This document shows, in pieces, positions 1 to 6,342 of a stretch of DNA of 7,022 nt. Where the stretch lies: assembly GCA_900548415.1 (NCBI GenBank), contig URKO01000059.1, positions 1 to 7,022 of the forward strand. Direction: 5' to 3'. The DNA is from an uncultured Porphyromonas sp. GTDB taxonomy: Bacteria > Bacteroidota > Bacteroidia > Bacteroidales > Porphyromonadaceae. Each line of letters opens with the position of its first letter. Position 1 is the stretch's first letter. Made by a program: the position numbers and the translations under genes. The notes under the pieces were generated by a model, which made no database searches, was not told where the DNA came from, and saw nothing but the letters and a program-made list of their open reading frames with translations.

Positions 1-42
1 GATGACCAGCTTGCGCTTCGCTTGATTGCTTGGATTAGTCAT
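1..42 (-). CDS. N-terminal fragment of an unidentified protein, cut by the window edge
   Basis: An ATG at 42 opens a frame of 14 codons that runs off the window edge without a stop. It reads MTNPSNQAKRKLVI: a short polar start, a basic patch (KRK), then the beginning of a hydrophobic strand. That pattern fits many cytosolic alpha/beta proteins whose first beta-strand follows a short polar tail, but 14 residues cannot name a family. The upstream region is A-rich (AAAAAAGACAGACACT) with no clear Shine-Dalgarno. The gene is on the same strand as all its neighbours and starts 41 bp after the RNase HII stop. A promoter-like pair of boxes lies in that gap and in the RNase HII tail. I call it a gene because the frame is open, co-directional and suitably placed; the product is unknown. 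Confidence 0.5.
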   Translation of the reverse strand, partial: MTNPSNQAKRKLVI

Positions 43-69
43 AGTGTCTGTCTTTTTTATAGTATGCGC

Positions 70-101
70 CTAAGGTACGCAACTTATCTCTCAAGGTCAA
101 A
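70..101 (-). promoter_or_regulatory. Candidate Bacteroidota-type promoter for the gene starting at 42
   Basis: Read on the minus strand, TTTG (98-101) is followed after 20 nt by TACCTTAG (70-77). The Bacteroidota sigma-ABfr consensus is TTTG about 19-21 nt upstream of TAnnTTTG, so the -33 box is exact and the -7 box matches five of its six fixed positions. Transcription would start near 65, leaving a leader of roughly 20 nt before the ATG at 42. The -33 box lies inside the last codons of rnhB. Such short boxes also occur by chance, so this is a candidate only. Confidence 0.3.
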
Positions 102-698
102 TAAGGGCTCGGGCTGTAAGAGCTGAAAGCCCTGTCGGTGCAGTGGGCAGGAGCCGTACTGGCGTATCCCCTCACGGTGCTGCGCTGTCGGGTAACCTTT
201 GTTTTGCTCCCAGCCGTAGTGCGGGTATTCTTGCGCTTGCTGGGTCATATACTCGTCTCGGTGCGTCTTGGCCAGGATAGAGGCAGCGGCGATGGCTAGA
301 TAGCGGTCGTCGCCCTTGACGATGGTGTGGTACTCGACCTCGTCGGGGCGCGGGTCGTAGTAGTTGCCATCGATGAGCAGACGTTCGGGTGTGCAGGGCA
401 AAGCCTCGATAGCGCGCTGCATGGCAAGCATAGAGGCGTGGAGGATGTTGATCCGCTGGATCTCCTGAACGGTTGCCACGCCTACTGCCCACGCTGTGGC
501 ATGCTCCTCGATGAAGTGGCGCAGCTCTTCGCGTTGCTTTGCTGTGAGCTTCTTACTATCTCGCAGATGCGGGTGGTCTAGCGTGTCGGGCCAGACGACA
601 GCTGCCGCATAGAGGTTGCCAGCGAGGGCTCCTCGTCCAGCCTCGTCACAGCCGCACTCGATGAGTCCGTCCGATGCGTAGCGATGTAGTAAGGACAT
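84..698 (-). CDS. rnhB: Ribonuclease HII
   Basis: RNase HII is a cytosolic metal-dependent endonuclease that cuts the RNA strand of RNA-DNA hybrids and nicks 5' of single ribonucleotides misincorporated in DNA, starting ribonucleotide excision repair. The 204 residues match the family's usual size (about 200). Seen in the sequence: the first active-site block CDEAGRG, giving D18 and E19 plus the GRG loop (21-23) that reads the ribonucleotide junction; DSKKL at 47-51; INILHASMLAMQRA at 83-96; LLIDGN with catalytic D110; VKGD with the likely fourth acid D130; AAASILAK at 137-144; and GYPT with Y169, the junction-sensing tyrosine. The block has GALAGN where proteobacterial enzymes have GPLxG. 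The ATG at 698 is preceded by AGGTG five to nine bases upstream, overlapping the sufS stop, which supports this start and translation coupled to sufS (7-bp gap). It is the last complete gene of the run. Confidence 0.97.
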   Translation of the reverse strand: MSLLHRYASDGLIECGCDEAGRGALAGNLYAAAVVWPDTLDHPHLRDSKKLTAKQREELRHFIEEHATAWAVGVATVQEIQRINILHASMLAMQRAIEALPCTPERLLIDGNYYDPRPDEVEYHTIVKGDDRYLAIAAASILAKTHRDEYMTQQAQEYPHYGWEQNKGYPTAQHREGIRQYGSCPLHRQGFQLLQPEPLFDLER

Positions 699-705
699 GG
701 CACCT

Positions 706-1932
706 TTAGCCTAGTATGGTGAGGGCACGTCGTAGTGCTTTCGCAAAGATCTCTAGATCCTCGTGCGTGTTGTACAGCCCGAGGGAGGCACGGATCGTGG
801 CGTGATGCCCCATCCCCTCGATGAGCGGGATAGCGCAGTGATGCCCCGTGCGGAGTGCTACGCCCTGCTGGTCTAGGAGCAGACCGAGATCGTAAGCGTG
901 CGCCTGATGGCTGATGAAGGTGACGACGGCTCCCTTGCCTGGGGCTGTGCCGAGGATCTCGAGCGAAGGCTCCTGACTGATGATCTGCGTGAGATGCTCT
1001 AGAAGCTCCGTCTCGTAAGCGTGGATGCGGTCCAGGCCGATCGCGGAGAGGTACTCAACGGCTGTGGCAAAGGCGTGCGAACCGATGAAGTCGGGCGTGC
1101 CTGCCTCAAACTTGTACGGTAGCTCGTTGAAGGTGGTCTCCTCAAAGGATACATGCTCGATCATCTCGCCTCCATACTGGTAGGGCGGTATCTGCTCGAG
1201 GAGCTTACGCCGTCCCCATACGATGCCGATGCCTGTGGGGCCGTACACCTTGTGTGATGAGCAGACGTAAGCGTCGATGCCCAGCTCCTGCACATTGACC
1301 GACATGTGGGGTGCAGACTGCGCTCCGTCGACGATGATGATAGCGCCCTTGTCGTGAGCCAGACGGGCTAGCTGTGCGACGGGATTGACCGTGCCGAGGA
1401 CGTTGCTCACATGCGCCACGGAAACAATCTTAGTGCGGTCGGTGAGTAGTGCCTCAAAGGCGGGTAGGTCTAGCGAGCCGTCCGCTAGAAGCGGAGCAAC
1501 ACGTAGATGCGCTCCCTTGCGGAGGCAGAGCTGTTGCCACGGGACGAGGTTAGCGTGGTGCTCCATGGCGGTAATGAGTACTTCGTCATCGGGGCCAACG
1601 AGCGTTTCGCCAGCCGTAGAGGCTAGCAGATTGAGCCCCTCGGTGGTGCCACGTGTGAAGATTACTTCGTTGGGGTCGGACGCTCCGATGAAGTGTGCCA
1701 ATGTGGCGCGCGCTGCTTCGTGGCGGTCGGTCGCCTCACGGCTGAGCTGGTAGACGCCTCGGTGGACGTTGGCATTGTATCGTGTGTAGCCCTCGGTGAT
1801 GGCGTCGATGACTACTTGGGGCTTTTGCGTAGTGGCACCGCTGTCTAGGTAGACCCAGCCAGGCTGCGCTGAGGCGTAGTGCTGTATGAGCGGGAAGTCT
1901 AGACGATATGAGGAGAGGTCTGTAGAAGACAT
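706..1932 (-). CDS. sufS: SufS-type cysteine desulfurase (class V aminotransferase fold)
   Basis: This PLP enzyme converts L-cysteine to L-alanine and carries the sulfur as a persulfide for Fe-S cluster assembly (group II desulfurase, SufS/CsdA). The 408 residues match the family's usual length. Motifs in order: NANVHRGVYQLS (53-64); EHHAN with H125 over the PLP ring (124-128); VDGAQS with D202 holding the pyridine nitrogen (201-206); SSHKVYGPTG with the Schiff-base lysine K228; RTGHHCA with the catalytic cysteine C366; and R381 in IRASLGLYNT, which should bind the substrate carboxylate. The short RxGHHCA loop is the SufS type, unlike the longer mobile loop of IscS/NifS. All key residues are present, so the enzyme should be active. 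No sufB, sufC, sufD, sufE or sufU lies in the window, so its acceptor must be encoded elsewhere. The ATG at 1932 is 23 bp after the menA stop and has no clear Shine-Dalgarno. A selenocysteine-lyase or CsdA role cannot be excluded. Confidence 0.93.
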   Translation of the reverse strand: MSSTDLSSYRLDFPLIQHYASAQPGWVYLDSGATTQKPQVVIDAITEGYTRYNANVHRGVYQLSREATDRHEAARATLAHFIGASDPNEVIFTRGTTEGLNLLASTAGETLVGPDDEVLITAMEHHANLVPWQQLCLRKGAHLRVAPLLADGSLDLPAFEALLTDRTKIVSVAHVSNVLGTVNPVAQLARLAHDKGAIIIVDGAQSAPHMSVNVQELGIDAYVCSSHKVYGPTGIGIVWGRRKLLEQIPPYQYGGEMIEHVSFEETTFNELPYKFEAGTPDFIGSHAFATAVEYLSAIGLDRIHAYETELLEHLTQIISQEPSLEILGTAPGKGAVVTFISHQAHAYDLGLLLDQQGVALRTGHHCAIPLIEGMGHHATIRASLGLYNTHEDLEIFAKALRRALTILG

Positions 1933-1955
1933 AAGGATAAAGGGGAAATGTTCGA

Positions 1956-2837
1956 CTAAAGCAACAGCCCGTCAATCAGATAGGCTGCTATATGTACGAC
2001 GGCTAGCAAGACGACACCCATAGAGGTGCGTCTGAGCACAGCGTTGAGCTGGCTACCGGTCACATGGATCATCTGACGGTATACGGATAGCGCGTAGAGG
2101 AGGTAGGGGAGCAGTAGGACGATGCCCCAGATGTTCCCCTTGAAAGCGACGATGGAGAGGAGCCATGCGAGGAGGATGTTGGCCAAGTAAAACTTCGGGG
2201 CGAACTCTTGACCCAGACGCACGATGCTCGTTCGCTTATTGTTCTTGCGATCCTCCTCGTAGTCTCGGTAGTTATTGACCACAAGGATATTGACCGCCAC
2301 GGCACCCATAGCTGTTGCCACGAGGAAGCTCTGTGTCGTGACCGCTCCCGTCAGGAGGTAGTAAGTGGTCATCACGGCGACCCAGCCGTAGAAAGTCATC
2401 ACCGCCACATCGCCTAGCCCTAGGTAAGCAAGCGGAAAGGGGCCACCTGTGTACATCCAGGCGAAGAGTATGATGAGCCCCCCGAGGAGGAGGAGCCACG
2501 GGTTGGTCAGCAGGCAAAGGGTCACCCCCGCCACAGCTGCGATGAGACCCCAAAAGAGTGCCACCCCGATGATGTCACGCTCTCGCAGTTGCCCCGATGC
2601 GAGTGGGCGACTAAAGCCTACGCGTCCCGCTCCGTCAGCACCACGCTTGAAGTCGTAGTAGTCGTTGCAGCAATTGGAGAAGGATTGCGCCGACAGCCCC
2701 ACGACTAGGCAGAGCGTCGCTACGAGCCAGTTAGAGCCTCCCTGTAGCCAAGCCAAAGCGATGGCTGCAGCTATCGGTGCTATCGATGCTGGCCAACTGT
2801 ACGGTCGTGAGACCGAGATGAATTGCTTGAAGGTCAT
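1956..2837 (-). CDS. menA: 1,4-dihydroxy-2-naphthoate polyprenyltransferase
   Basis: MenA is an integral inner-membrane prenyltransferase of the UbiA superfamily. It joins 1,4-dihydroxy-2-naphthoate to a polyprenyl diphosphate, releasing CO2 and pyrophosphate, to make demethylmenaquinone. The 293 residues match MenA length. Two aspartate-rich Mg-diphosphate sites are visible: NDYYDFKRGAD (58-68, with D59 and D62) and NNYRDYEEDR (188-197, with D192 and D196), followed by NKRTS. YTGGPFPLAYLGLGD (129-143) is another block typical of MenA. About eight or nine hydrophobic segments are seen, roughly at 16-31, 38-55, 88-108, 113-128, 140-161, 168-187, 216-233, 236-252 and 272-290. The MenA-like motifs and length favour MenA over UbiA or heme O synthase. 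No other men gene is in the window. It starts 35 bp after the aspartate kinase stop and sits 23 bp before sufS, so co-transcription is likely. It implies menaquinone-based anaerobic electron transport. Confidence 0.93.
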   Translation of the reverse strand: MTFKQFISVSRPYSWPASIAPIAAAIALAWLQGGSNWLVATLCLVVGLSAQSFSNCCNDYYDFKRGADGAGRVGFSRPLASGQLRERDIIGVALFWGLIAAVAGVTLCLLTNPWLLLLGGLIILFAWMYTGGPFPLAYLGLGDVAVMTFYGWVAVMTTYYLLTGAVTTQSFLVATAMGAVAVNILVVNNYRDYEEDRKNNKRTSIVRLGQEFAPKFYLANILLAWLLSIVAFKGNIWGIVLLLPYLLYALSVYRQMIHVTGSQLNAVLRRTSMGVVLLAVVHIAAYLIDGLLL

Positions 2838-2872
2838 AATGTAGCGTGCCTGTCTCGAGCCTACACCTTTTA

Positions 2873-4249
2873 TTATAGCACCTCTGGACCTGGTGTACGC
2901 AGATGTGCGAAGAGGTGATCCGAGAGATAGATCATCGCACGCTTTTTCTCTTCCGTAGCGATGACTAGATCAATGCTGTTACCACTAGTTCCGTAGCAGA
3001 TGAGCCGCACGGCTACATCGTCTACCGCCTCGAGGATGCGCGCCTCAAAGCCTATGCGATGCCACCCCATATCGCCTACGATCGCGAGGATCGATAGGTC
3101 GCTTTGCACAGAGCCCTCAGCCCAGGGCGTCATCTCCTCGATCAGCGTGGAGATCGCCTCCGAGTCTTCCTCTGCGACGATGACGTAACCATCGCCCGAA
3201 GCCATCAAGATGTCTGGCTCTATGTGCAGGCGGTGCATAGCCTCCGTCAGCGTGACGAGGAACTGCCCCGTAGAGACGTCGCTATTGCTCAGATGCTTCA
3301 GCAGGAGCGTCACGACACACATCCCGTCCTTAGCCGAGATCGCCTTGATCATATCTCTGTTTGTCACATGAGATATGAGCGTGCCAGGGGCCGAGGGGTC
3401 GAGCGTGTTGAGTAGCCGCACCGGGATGCCTGCACGCCGTGCTGGTTCGATGCAGGCGGGGTGCAGTATCTTAGCACCGCAACGTGCTAGCTCGGCAGCT
3501 TCGCCAAAGCTCAGACGACGCACAGGCGACGTCATATTGACTACTCGCGGATCGTTGTTGTGCAGCCCATCAATGTCGGTCCATATCTGTATCTCCTCAG
3601 CTTGTACCGCCTCTCCAATGAGCGTGGCACTGTAGTCGCTACCGCCACGACGCAGGTTGTCCACCTCGCCGAAAGCGTTGCGACAGATGTACCCCTCCGT
3701 GAGGAAGAGTGCCTCCGCATCGCGTACCTCCTCGACCATCGGGCGCAACCGCTGAGCAATGTACTCGATGTCCGGTCGCCCCTCGTGGGTGATGCGCATG
3801 AAGTCTAGAGCCAGTAGCTTGTGCGGTGTGATCCCCTCGTAGAGCTGTAGCGTGAGTGCCATCAGGGCGGTACACATCATCTCGCCACAAGCGAGGATCT
3901 GCTTCTCATCGTTGTGGGTAAAAGCCTCGTTGAGCGTCTGAAGTAGGAGACTGTCCAAGATCGGAGTCAAAGCCTCCTCTGCCAACTGCTGGTGTAGCTC
4001 ATGCCCCGCGAATAGCTCTGGTACTACATTGTCTATGTAGCGACTACGGAGCATCTCCACATGACGAGTCGCACGATCACGCTCGCCAGAGGTGATCAGC
4101 TCCGTCAGCGTCACGAGGTCGTTCGTCGTGCCAGCCATAGCCGAGAGCACAAGCGTCTTGCGCCCTGGTATACTCGCCACTAGATGCGCTACCGAGCGTA
4201 TGCGATCGGGTGAACCGACAGAGGTGCCGCCAAACTTCAGTACGATCAT
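2873..4249 (-). CDS. lysC: Monofunctional aspartate kinase with two C-terminal ACT domains
   Basis: Aspartate kinase phosphorylates L-aspartate with ATP to 4-phospho-L-aspartate, the first step to lysine, diaminopimelate, threonine, methionine and isoleucine. The 458 residues fit the monofunctional LysC class (about 450); there is no homoserine dehydrogenase domain. The kinase domain spans about 1-295: KFGGTS (5-10), the aspartate-binding RGGSDYSATLIG (201-212), WTDIDGLHNNDPR (223-235) and LSFGEAAELARCGAKILHP (245-263 region). Two ACT effector domains follow at about 305-380 and 385-450; the second keeps RLICYGTSGNSIDLVI (415-430), like E. coli LysC. In the first, the E. coli-type DLITTSE motif is replaced by DILMASG (346-352), so lysine feedback may be weak, changed or absent; this is inferred from an alignment made by eye. 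Its ATG overlaps the stop of the FtsE-like gene (ATGA), implying translational coupling. In an organism of this type the main role may be diaminopimelate for peptidoglycan. The symbol lysC is by class; the controlling effector is unknown. Confidence 0.93.
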   Translation of the reverse strand: MIVLKFGGTSVGSPDRIRSVAHLVASIPGRKTLVLSAMAGTTNDLVTLTELITSGERDRATRHVEMLRSRYIDNVVPELFAGHELHQQLAEEALTPILDSLLLQTLNEAFTHNDEKQILACGEMMCTALMALTLQLYEGITPHKLLALDFMRITHEGRPDIEYIAQRLRPMVEEVRDAEALFLTEGYICRNAFGEVDNLRRGGSDYSATLIGEAVQAEEIQIWTDIDGLHNNDPRVVNMTSPVRRLSFGEAAELARCGAKILHPACIEPARRAGIPVRLLNTLDPSAPGTLISHVTNRDMIKAISAKDGMCVVTLLLKHLSNSDVSTGQFLVTLTEAMHRLHIEPDILMASGDGYVIVAEEDSEAISTLIEEMTPWAEGSVQSDLSILAIVGDMGWHRIGFEARILEAVDDVAVRLICYGTSGNSIDLVIATEEKKRAMIYLSDHLFAHLRTPGPEVL

Positions 4250-4983
4250 AGTGCTACTTCAATAGGGTCTGTAGAAGGCTCCTCGACCTCCTCTAGGGTA
4301 GGGAGTAGGTCGATACGCTCCAGCGTACGACTCTCCAGATCGATATGGTATCTTGTGGCGGGTAGCTCCTGTATGAGCGTCTCATTGTGCGTGCTCATCA
4401 GCACCGCCACACCCTCCTTAGCCAGTGACTGGATCAGCTGACCGATCAGTAGTGACGTCTCACTGTCTAGTCCCGTCGTAGGCTCATCGAGTAGGATCAG
4501 TCGTGGACGTACGACCAGAGCTCGCGCTATGCAGATACGCTCCGCCTCGCCACCGCTCAGCTCGTGTGGGTACTTGTAGTGCTTGCCTTCCATACCGACC
4601 TGTGCTAGTGCCTCCTCGATACGCGTAGCACGCTGCTCCCGCTTTTTCACCCCCACGGCACGGAGGACGAAGTCTAGGTTGCCCTGTACCGTATAGTTAT
4701 ATAGGAGCTGCGCCTGTGACTGGAAGACGATCCCCAGCGAGCGTCTCAAGGCTTGTCGCTGGCGTACAGACATGCGGTGCAGGTTGTAGTCGAGCACCTT
4801 AGCGACACCTCCCTTAGGAGCTAGCTCGCCATAGAGTATCTCTAGGAGCGAACTCTTGCCACTCCCCACGGGACCCGTAAGGTAGGCAAAGTCCCCCGCT
4901 TCGAGCGATAGTGTGACGTCTCGCAGTAGCTCATGCTCATTGCGTGATACCGTGACGCCCTGTAGGTCAATGATCGTACTCAT
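4246..4983 (-). CDS. ftsE: FtsE-like ABC transporter ATP-binding protein
   Basis: This is a single ABC nucleotide-binding domain of 245 residues with no membrane segment. All ATPase motifs are intact: Walker A GPVGSGKSS (37-45, K43), Q-loop FQ (Q88), signature LSGGE (142-146), Walker B LILLDE (162-167, E167), D-loop GLD (171-173) and H-switch STHN (H199). SSLLEILYG after Walker A, LGIVFQ, and NLDFVLRAVGVK resemble FtsE, which works with FtsX at the septum to control peptidoglycan hydrolases. Differences from usual FtsE are DEPTTGLD rather than DEPTGNLD, SQAQLLYNYTV after the Q-loop, and an acidic tail of about 20 residues after 225 (EEVEEPSTD). No FtsX or other permease is adjacent; in Bacteroidota ftsX is commonly encoded elsewhere. 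The stop overlaps the aspartate kinase start by 4 bp, and the start is 25 bp after the flavodoxin-fold gene. Alternatives are LolD-like or MacB-like ATPases. The ABC assignment is certain, the FtsE name moderate. Confidence 0.85.
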   Translation of the reverse strand: MSTIIDLQGVTVSRNEHELLRDVTLSLEAGDFAYLTGPVGSGKSSLLEILYGELAPKGGVAKVLDYNLHRMSVRQRQALRRSLGIVFQSQAQLLYNYTVQGNLDFVLRAVGVKKREQRATRIEEALAQVGMEGKHYKYPHELSGGEAERICIARALVVRPRLILLDEPTTGLDSETSLLIGQLIQSLAKEGVAVLMSTHNETLIQELPATRYHIDLESRTLERIDLLPTLEEVEEPSTDPIEVAL

Positions 4984-5008
4984 AGTGGCTAACGTCTAGA
5001 TTCATTGG

Positions 5009-5536
5009 TTACTGAAGTGCAAAGCGCAGATACCCCTCACAGTTTGCCGGTAGCCTCTCGGCGACCGTATCGCTATAAGTGTCGTAAAAGGCATGATGCC
5101 CTATATAGTCAGCTCGTGCGAAAGCCGCTAGCCCCTCGTAAGGTGTGAGGAAAGTCGCTAGCGTATGCTTTTGCGATCCGCCCTCGCAGAAGTTTGCCTC
5201 AGCACTACCACAAGAGACAGCGACACCCAGCTGACGACCCACCCATGCGTCACCACCCTCGCCGAAGGCCCAGCCCTCGCCAAAGACCTCGTCAGTCCAC
5301 TGCTTCAGGATCGCTGGAGCGGAGTACCAGTAGAGGGGGAATTGCAGTATCACACGATCGTGACGCTCCACGAGCGCACGCTCATGCGCCACATCTATAG
5401 GCGTCCCCGTGGGGTAAGCATCACAGAGACTATGTATCGTAGCGTGTCCCGTGAGCGCCTCCGCCCAAGCTTTGTTGATGACAGAGTGCTCTAGGTCGGG
5501 ATGCGCTACGATGATCAGCGTGTTATGTCTCTCCAT
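5009..5536 (-). CDS. Flavodoxin-fold NAD(P)H oxidoreductase (Flavodoxin_2 / KefF-MdaB-like)
   Basis: The protein belongs to the small cytosolic flavoprotein family that includes KefF, MdaB, YwrO/GS14 and NQO1, which reduce quinones or related acceptors with NAD(P)H. Numbered from the ATG at 5536 (175 residues; typical is 170-200), the first beta-strand and phosphate loop read LIIVAHPDLEHSVINKAW (about 7-24), and FPLYWYSAPAILKQWTDEVF (about 66-85) is the strongest family signature, flavin-contacting and dimer-forming. GEGWAFG and the GS-containing strand end follow. There is no signal peptide or membrane segment. Start choice: an in-frame TTG at 5542 abuts the preceding stop and would add two residues, but the ATG at 5536 is the better codon and leaves a 6-bp gap. 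Neither has a clear Shine-Dalgarno. The tight spacing ties it to the outer-membrane protein gene upstream. The natural acceptor is unknown; a quinone is plausible because menA lies in the same run, but that is inference. Confidence 0.88.
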   Translation of the reverse strand: MERHNTLIIVAHPDLEHSVINKAWAEALTGHATIHSLCDAYPTGTPIDVAHERALVERHDRVILQFPLYWYSAPAILKQWTDEVFGEGWAFGEGGDAWVGRQLGVAVSCGSAEANFCEGGSQKHTLATFLTPYEGLAAFARADYIGHHAFYDTYSDTVAERLPANCEGYLRFALQ

Positions 5537-5542
5537 ATTCAA

Positions 5543-6232
5543 TTAGAAAGTAAAGCCAGCACCGAGGTAGAAGGAGGTATTGCGCATAGCCTTCTGACCA
5601 AACTTCTCTAGCTTAGGATCATTCTTCTCGAGCTTCAGCTCATCGACGAAGCCCATGTCAGCACCTACCATACCATACCACGAGCCGAAAGTTACCTTAG
5701 CCTTAGCACCCAGACCGATGTCGTAGCGCTTGAGCTTGGCACCATCCATCCCGAGGATGCCGTCCTTGTACACATTGTAAGTCTCCTGTATATCGTCTAG
5801 GATCTTCCCCTGGCTAACGGTAGCTCCCAGAGCGTAGGCGAAGTAAGGACCAGCCTCCACGGAAGCACCGATAGTAGGCGTCAAGTTCAGACGTACACCC
5901 ACATTCACGGGGATCTGCATGTAGTGGCTGTAAACCTTGATGTCGCCACTCTTTCCCATCAAGTTGAGGACTGTATACTGATTTCCCTTCATCGCAAGAG
6001 ATAGTCCTGAGCCGATGTACATCATCTTGCCCACATTGACGTCTACTCCAGCGCCTAGGCGGTAGCCAACGAAAAGCTTGTTTTCAGAGACATCCTGAAG
6101 CGTCTTAGCATGCGAAAGGTTAAAGAGCGGAGCTGCGTCAACGTAGATACGCAGAGGCATCTGAGCCTGAGCTGTGCCACCGAGCGCGCAGAGTGCTACG
6201 AGAGAAAGTAGTAGTGTACGTAGTCTTGTCAT
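5543..6232 (-). CDS. Small outer-membrane beta-barrel protein (OMP_b-brl / PorT-family type)
   Basis: This 229-residue protein is probably an eight- to ten-stranded outer-membrane barrel. A Sec signal peptide is clear: basic MTRLR, hydrophobic core about 6-18, and AQA before Q24, giving cleavage near 23/24. The mature part shows alternating hydrophobic strands broken by polar loops: YRLGAGVDVNVG (57-68), MYIGSGLSLAMKG (71-83), YMQIPVNVGVRLNL (104-117), TIGASVEAGPYFAYALGA (120-137), YDIGLGAKAKVTFG (170-183) and a final strand SFYLGAGFTF (220-229) ending in phenylalanine, the BAM recognition signature. 'Sxxx...YMQIPVNVGVR' followed by 'xEAGPYFAY' is characteristic of the Bacteroidota PorT-like barrel group; this does not mean it is the type IX secretion protein PorT. 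Its specific function is unknown. A perfect -7 promoter box lies about 38 bp upstream of the ATG, and the leader is AT-rich without a Shine-Dalgarno. It is the first gene of the proposed seven-gene transcription unit. Confidence 0.87.
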   Translation of the reverse strand: MTRLRTLLLSLVALCALGGTAQAQMPLRIYVDAAPLFNLSHAKTLQDVSENKLFVGYRLGAGVDVNVGKMMYIGSGLSLAMKGNQYTVLNLMGKSGDIKVYSHYMQIPVNVGVRLNLTPTIGASVEAGPYFAYALGATVSQGKILDDIQETYNVYKDGILGMDGAKLKRYDIGLGAKAKVTFGSWYGMVGADMGFVDELKLEKNDPKLEKFGQKAMRNTSFYLGAGFTF

Positions 6233-6269
6233 AGTAATATCTGTATAAGGTAAAGTTGTAATTACCCCT

Positions 6270-6277
6270 CAAAAGTA
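6270..6277 (-). promoter_or_regulatory. Promoter -7 box upstream of the outer-membrane protein gene
   Basis: The minus strand reads TACTTTTG, an exact match to the Bacteroidota -7 consensus TAnnTTTG. A start of transcription near 6264 would give a leader of about 30 nt to the ATG at 6232. No TTTG is found 19-21 nt upstream, where the sequence is GC-rich (ACCGG), so the -33 element is poor or absent. Just downstream the leader holds GGTAATTACAACTTTACC, which contains the palindrome GTAATTAC and a 5-bp stem GGTAA/TTACC; this could be an operator or nothing. The position in the only sizeable gap of the window supports a real promoter. Confidence 0.5.
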
Positions 6278-6314
6278 CAACAATCTTGCGAGATGAGCCG
6301 GTTCGAGCGTCCGT

Positions 6315-6342
6315 GCGCCCCTGCAGGCTACTCGTGGGGTGC
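6315..6342 (-). other. Imperfect inverted repeat just after the nitroreductase gene
   Basis: On the minus strand GCACCCC (6342-6336) can pair with GGGGCGC (6321-6315) around a 14-nt loop, giving six G-C pairs and one A-C mismatch. It begins at the last base of the nitroreductase stop codon. No T-run follows (the next bases are ACGGACGC), so it is not a standard intrinsic terminator, though a GC-rich hairpin here could still slow or end transcription before the promoter at 6270. Chance occurrence is possible in GC-rich sequence. Confidence 0.2.

Noticed and set aside
1385..1753. Plus-strand open frame of 122 codons inside sufS
   Set aside because: It lies wholly antisense to a gene with all SufS motifs, has low-complexity Ser/Arg-rich content, and shows no family motif; it is a codon shadow.
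2838..2872. Possible hairpin (TGTAG/CTACA) or promoter between lysC and menA
   Set aside because: Only five pairs with a 16-nt loop and no T-run; no TAnnTTTG box in the gap. It looks like an ordinary intra-operon spacer.
3104..3415. Plus-strand open frame of 103 codons inside lysC, with other frames nearby
   Set aside because: It is antisense to the ACT region of the aspartate kinase, rich in Arg/His/Asp with no hydrophobic core, and has no independent promoter or ribosome site.
5165..5494. Plus-strand open frame of 109 codons across the flavodoxin-fold gene
   Set aside because: It is antisense to a well-supported family member and its residues follow the codon pattern of the real gene; no recognisable domain.
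5543..6232. Assigning the barrel protein as the type IX secretion component PorT
   Set aside because: It shares only the general small-barrel fold and family label; no evidence in sequence or neighbourhood ties it to type IX secretion.
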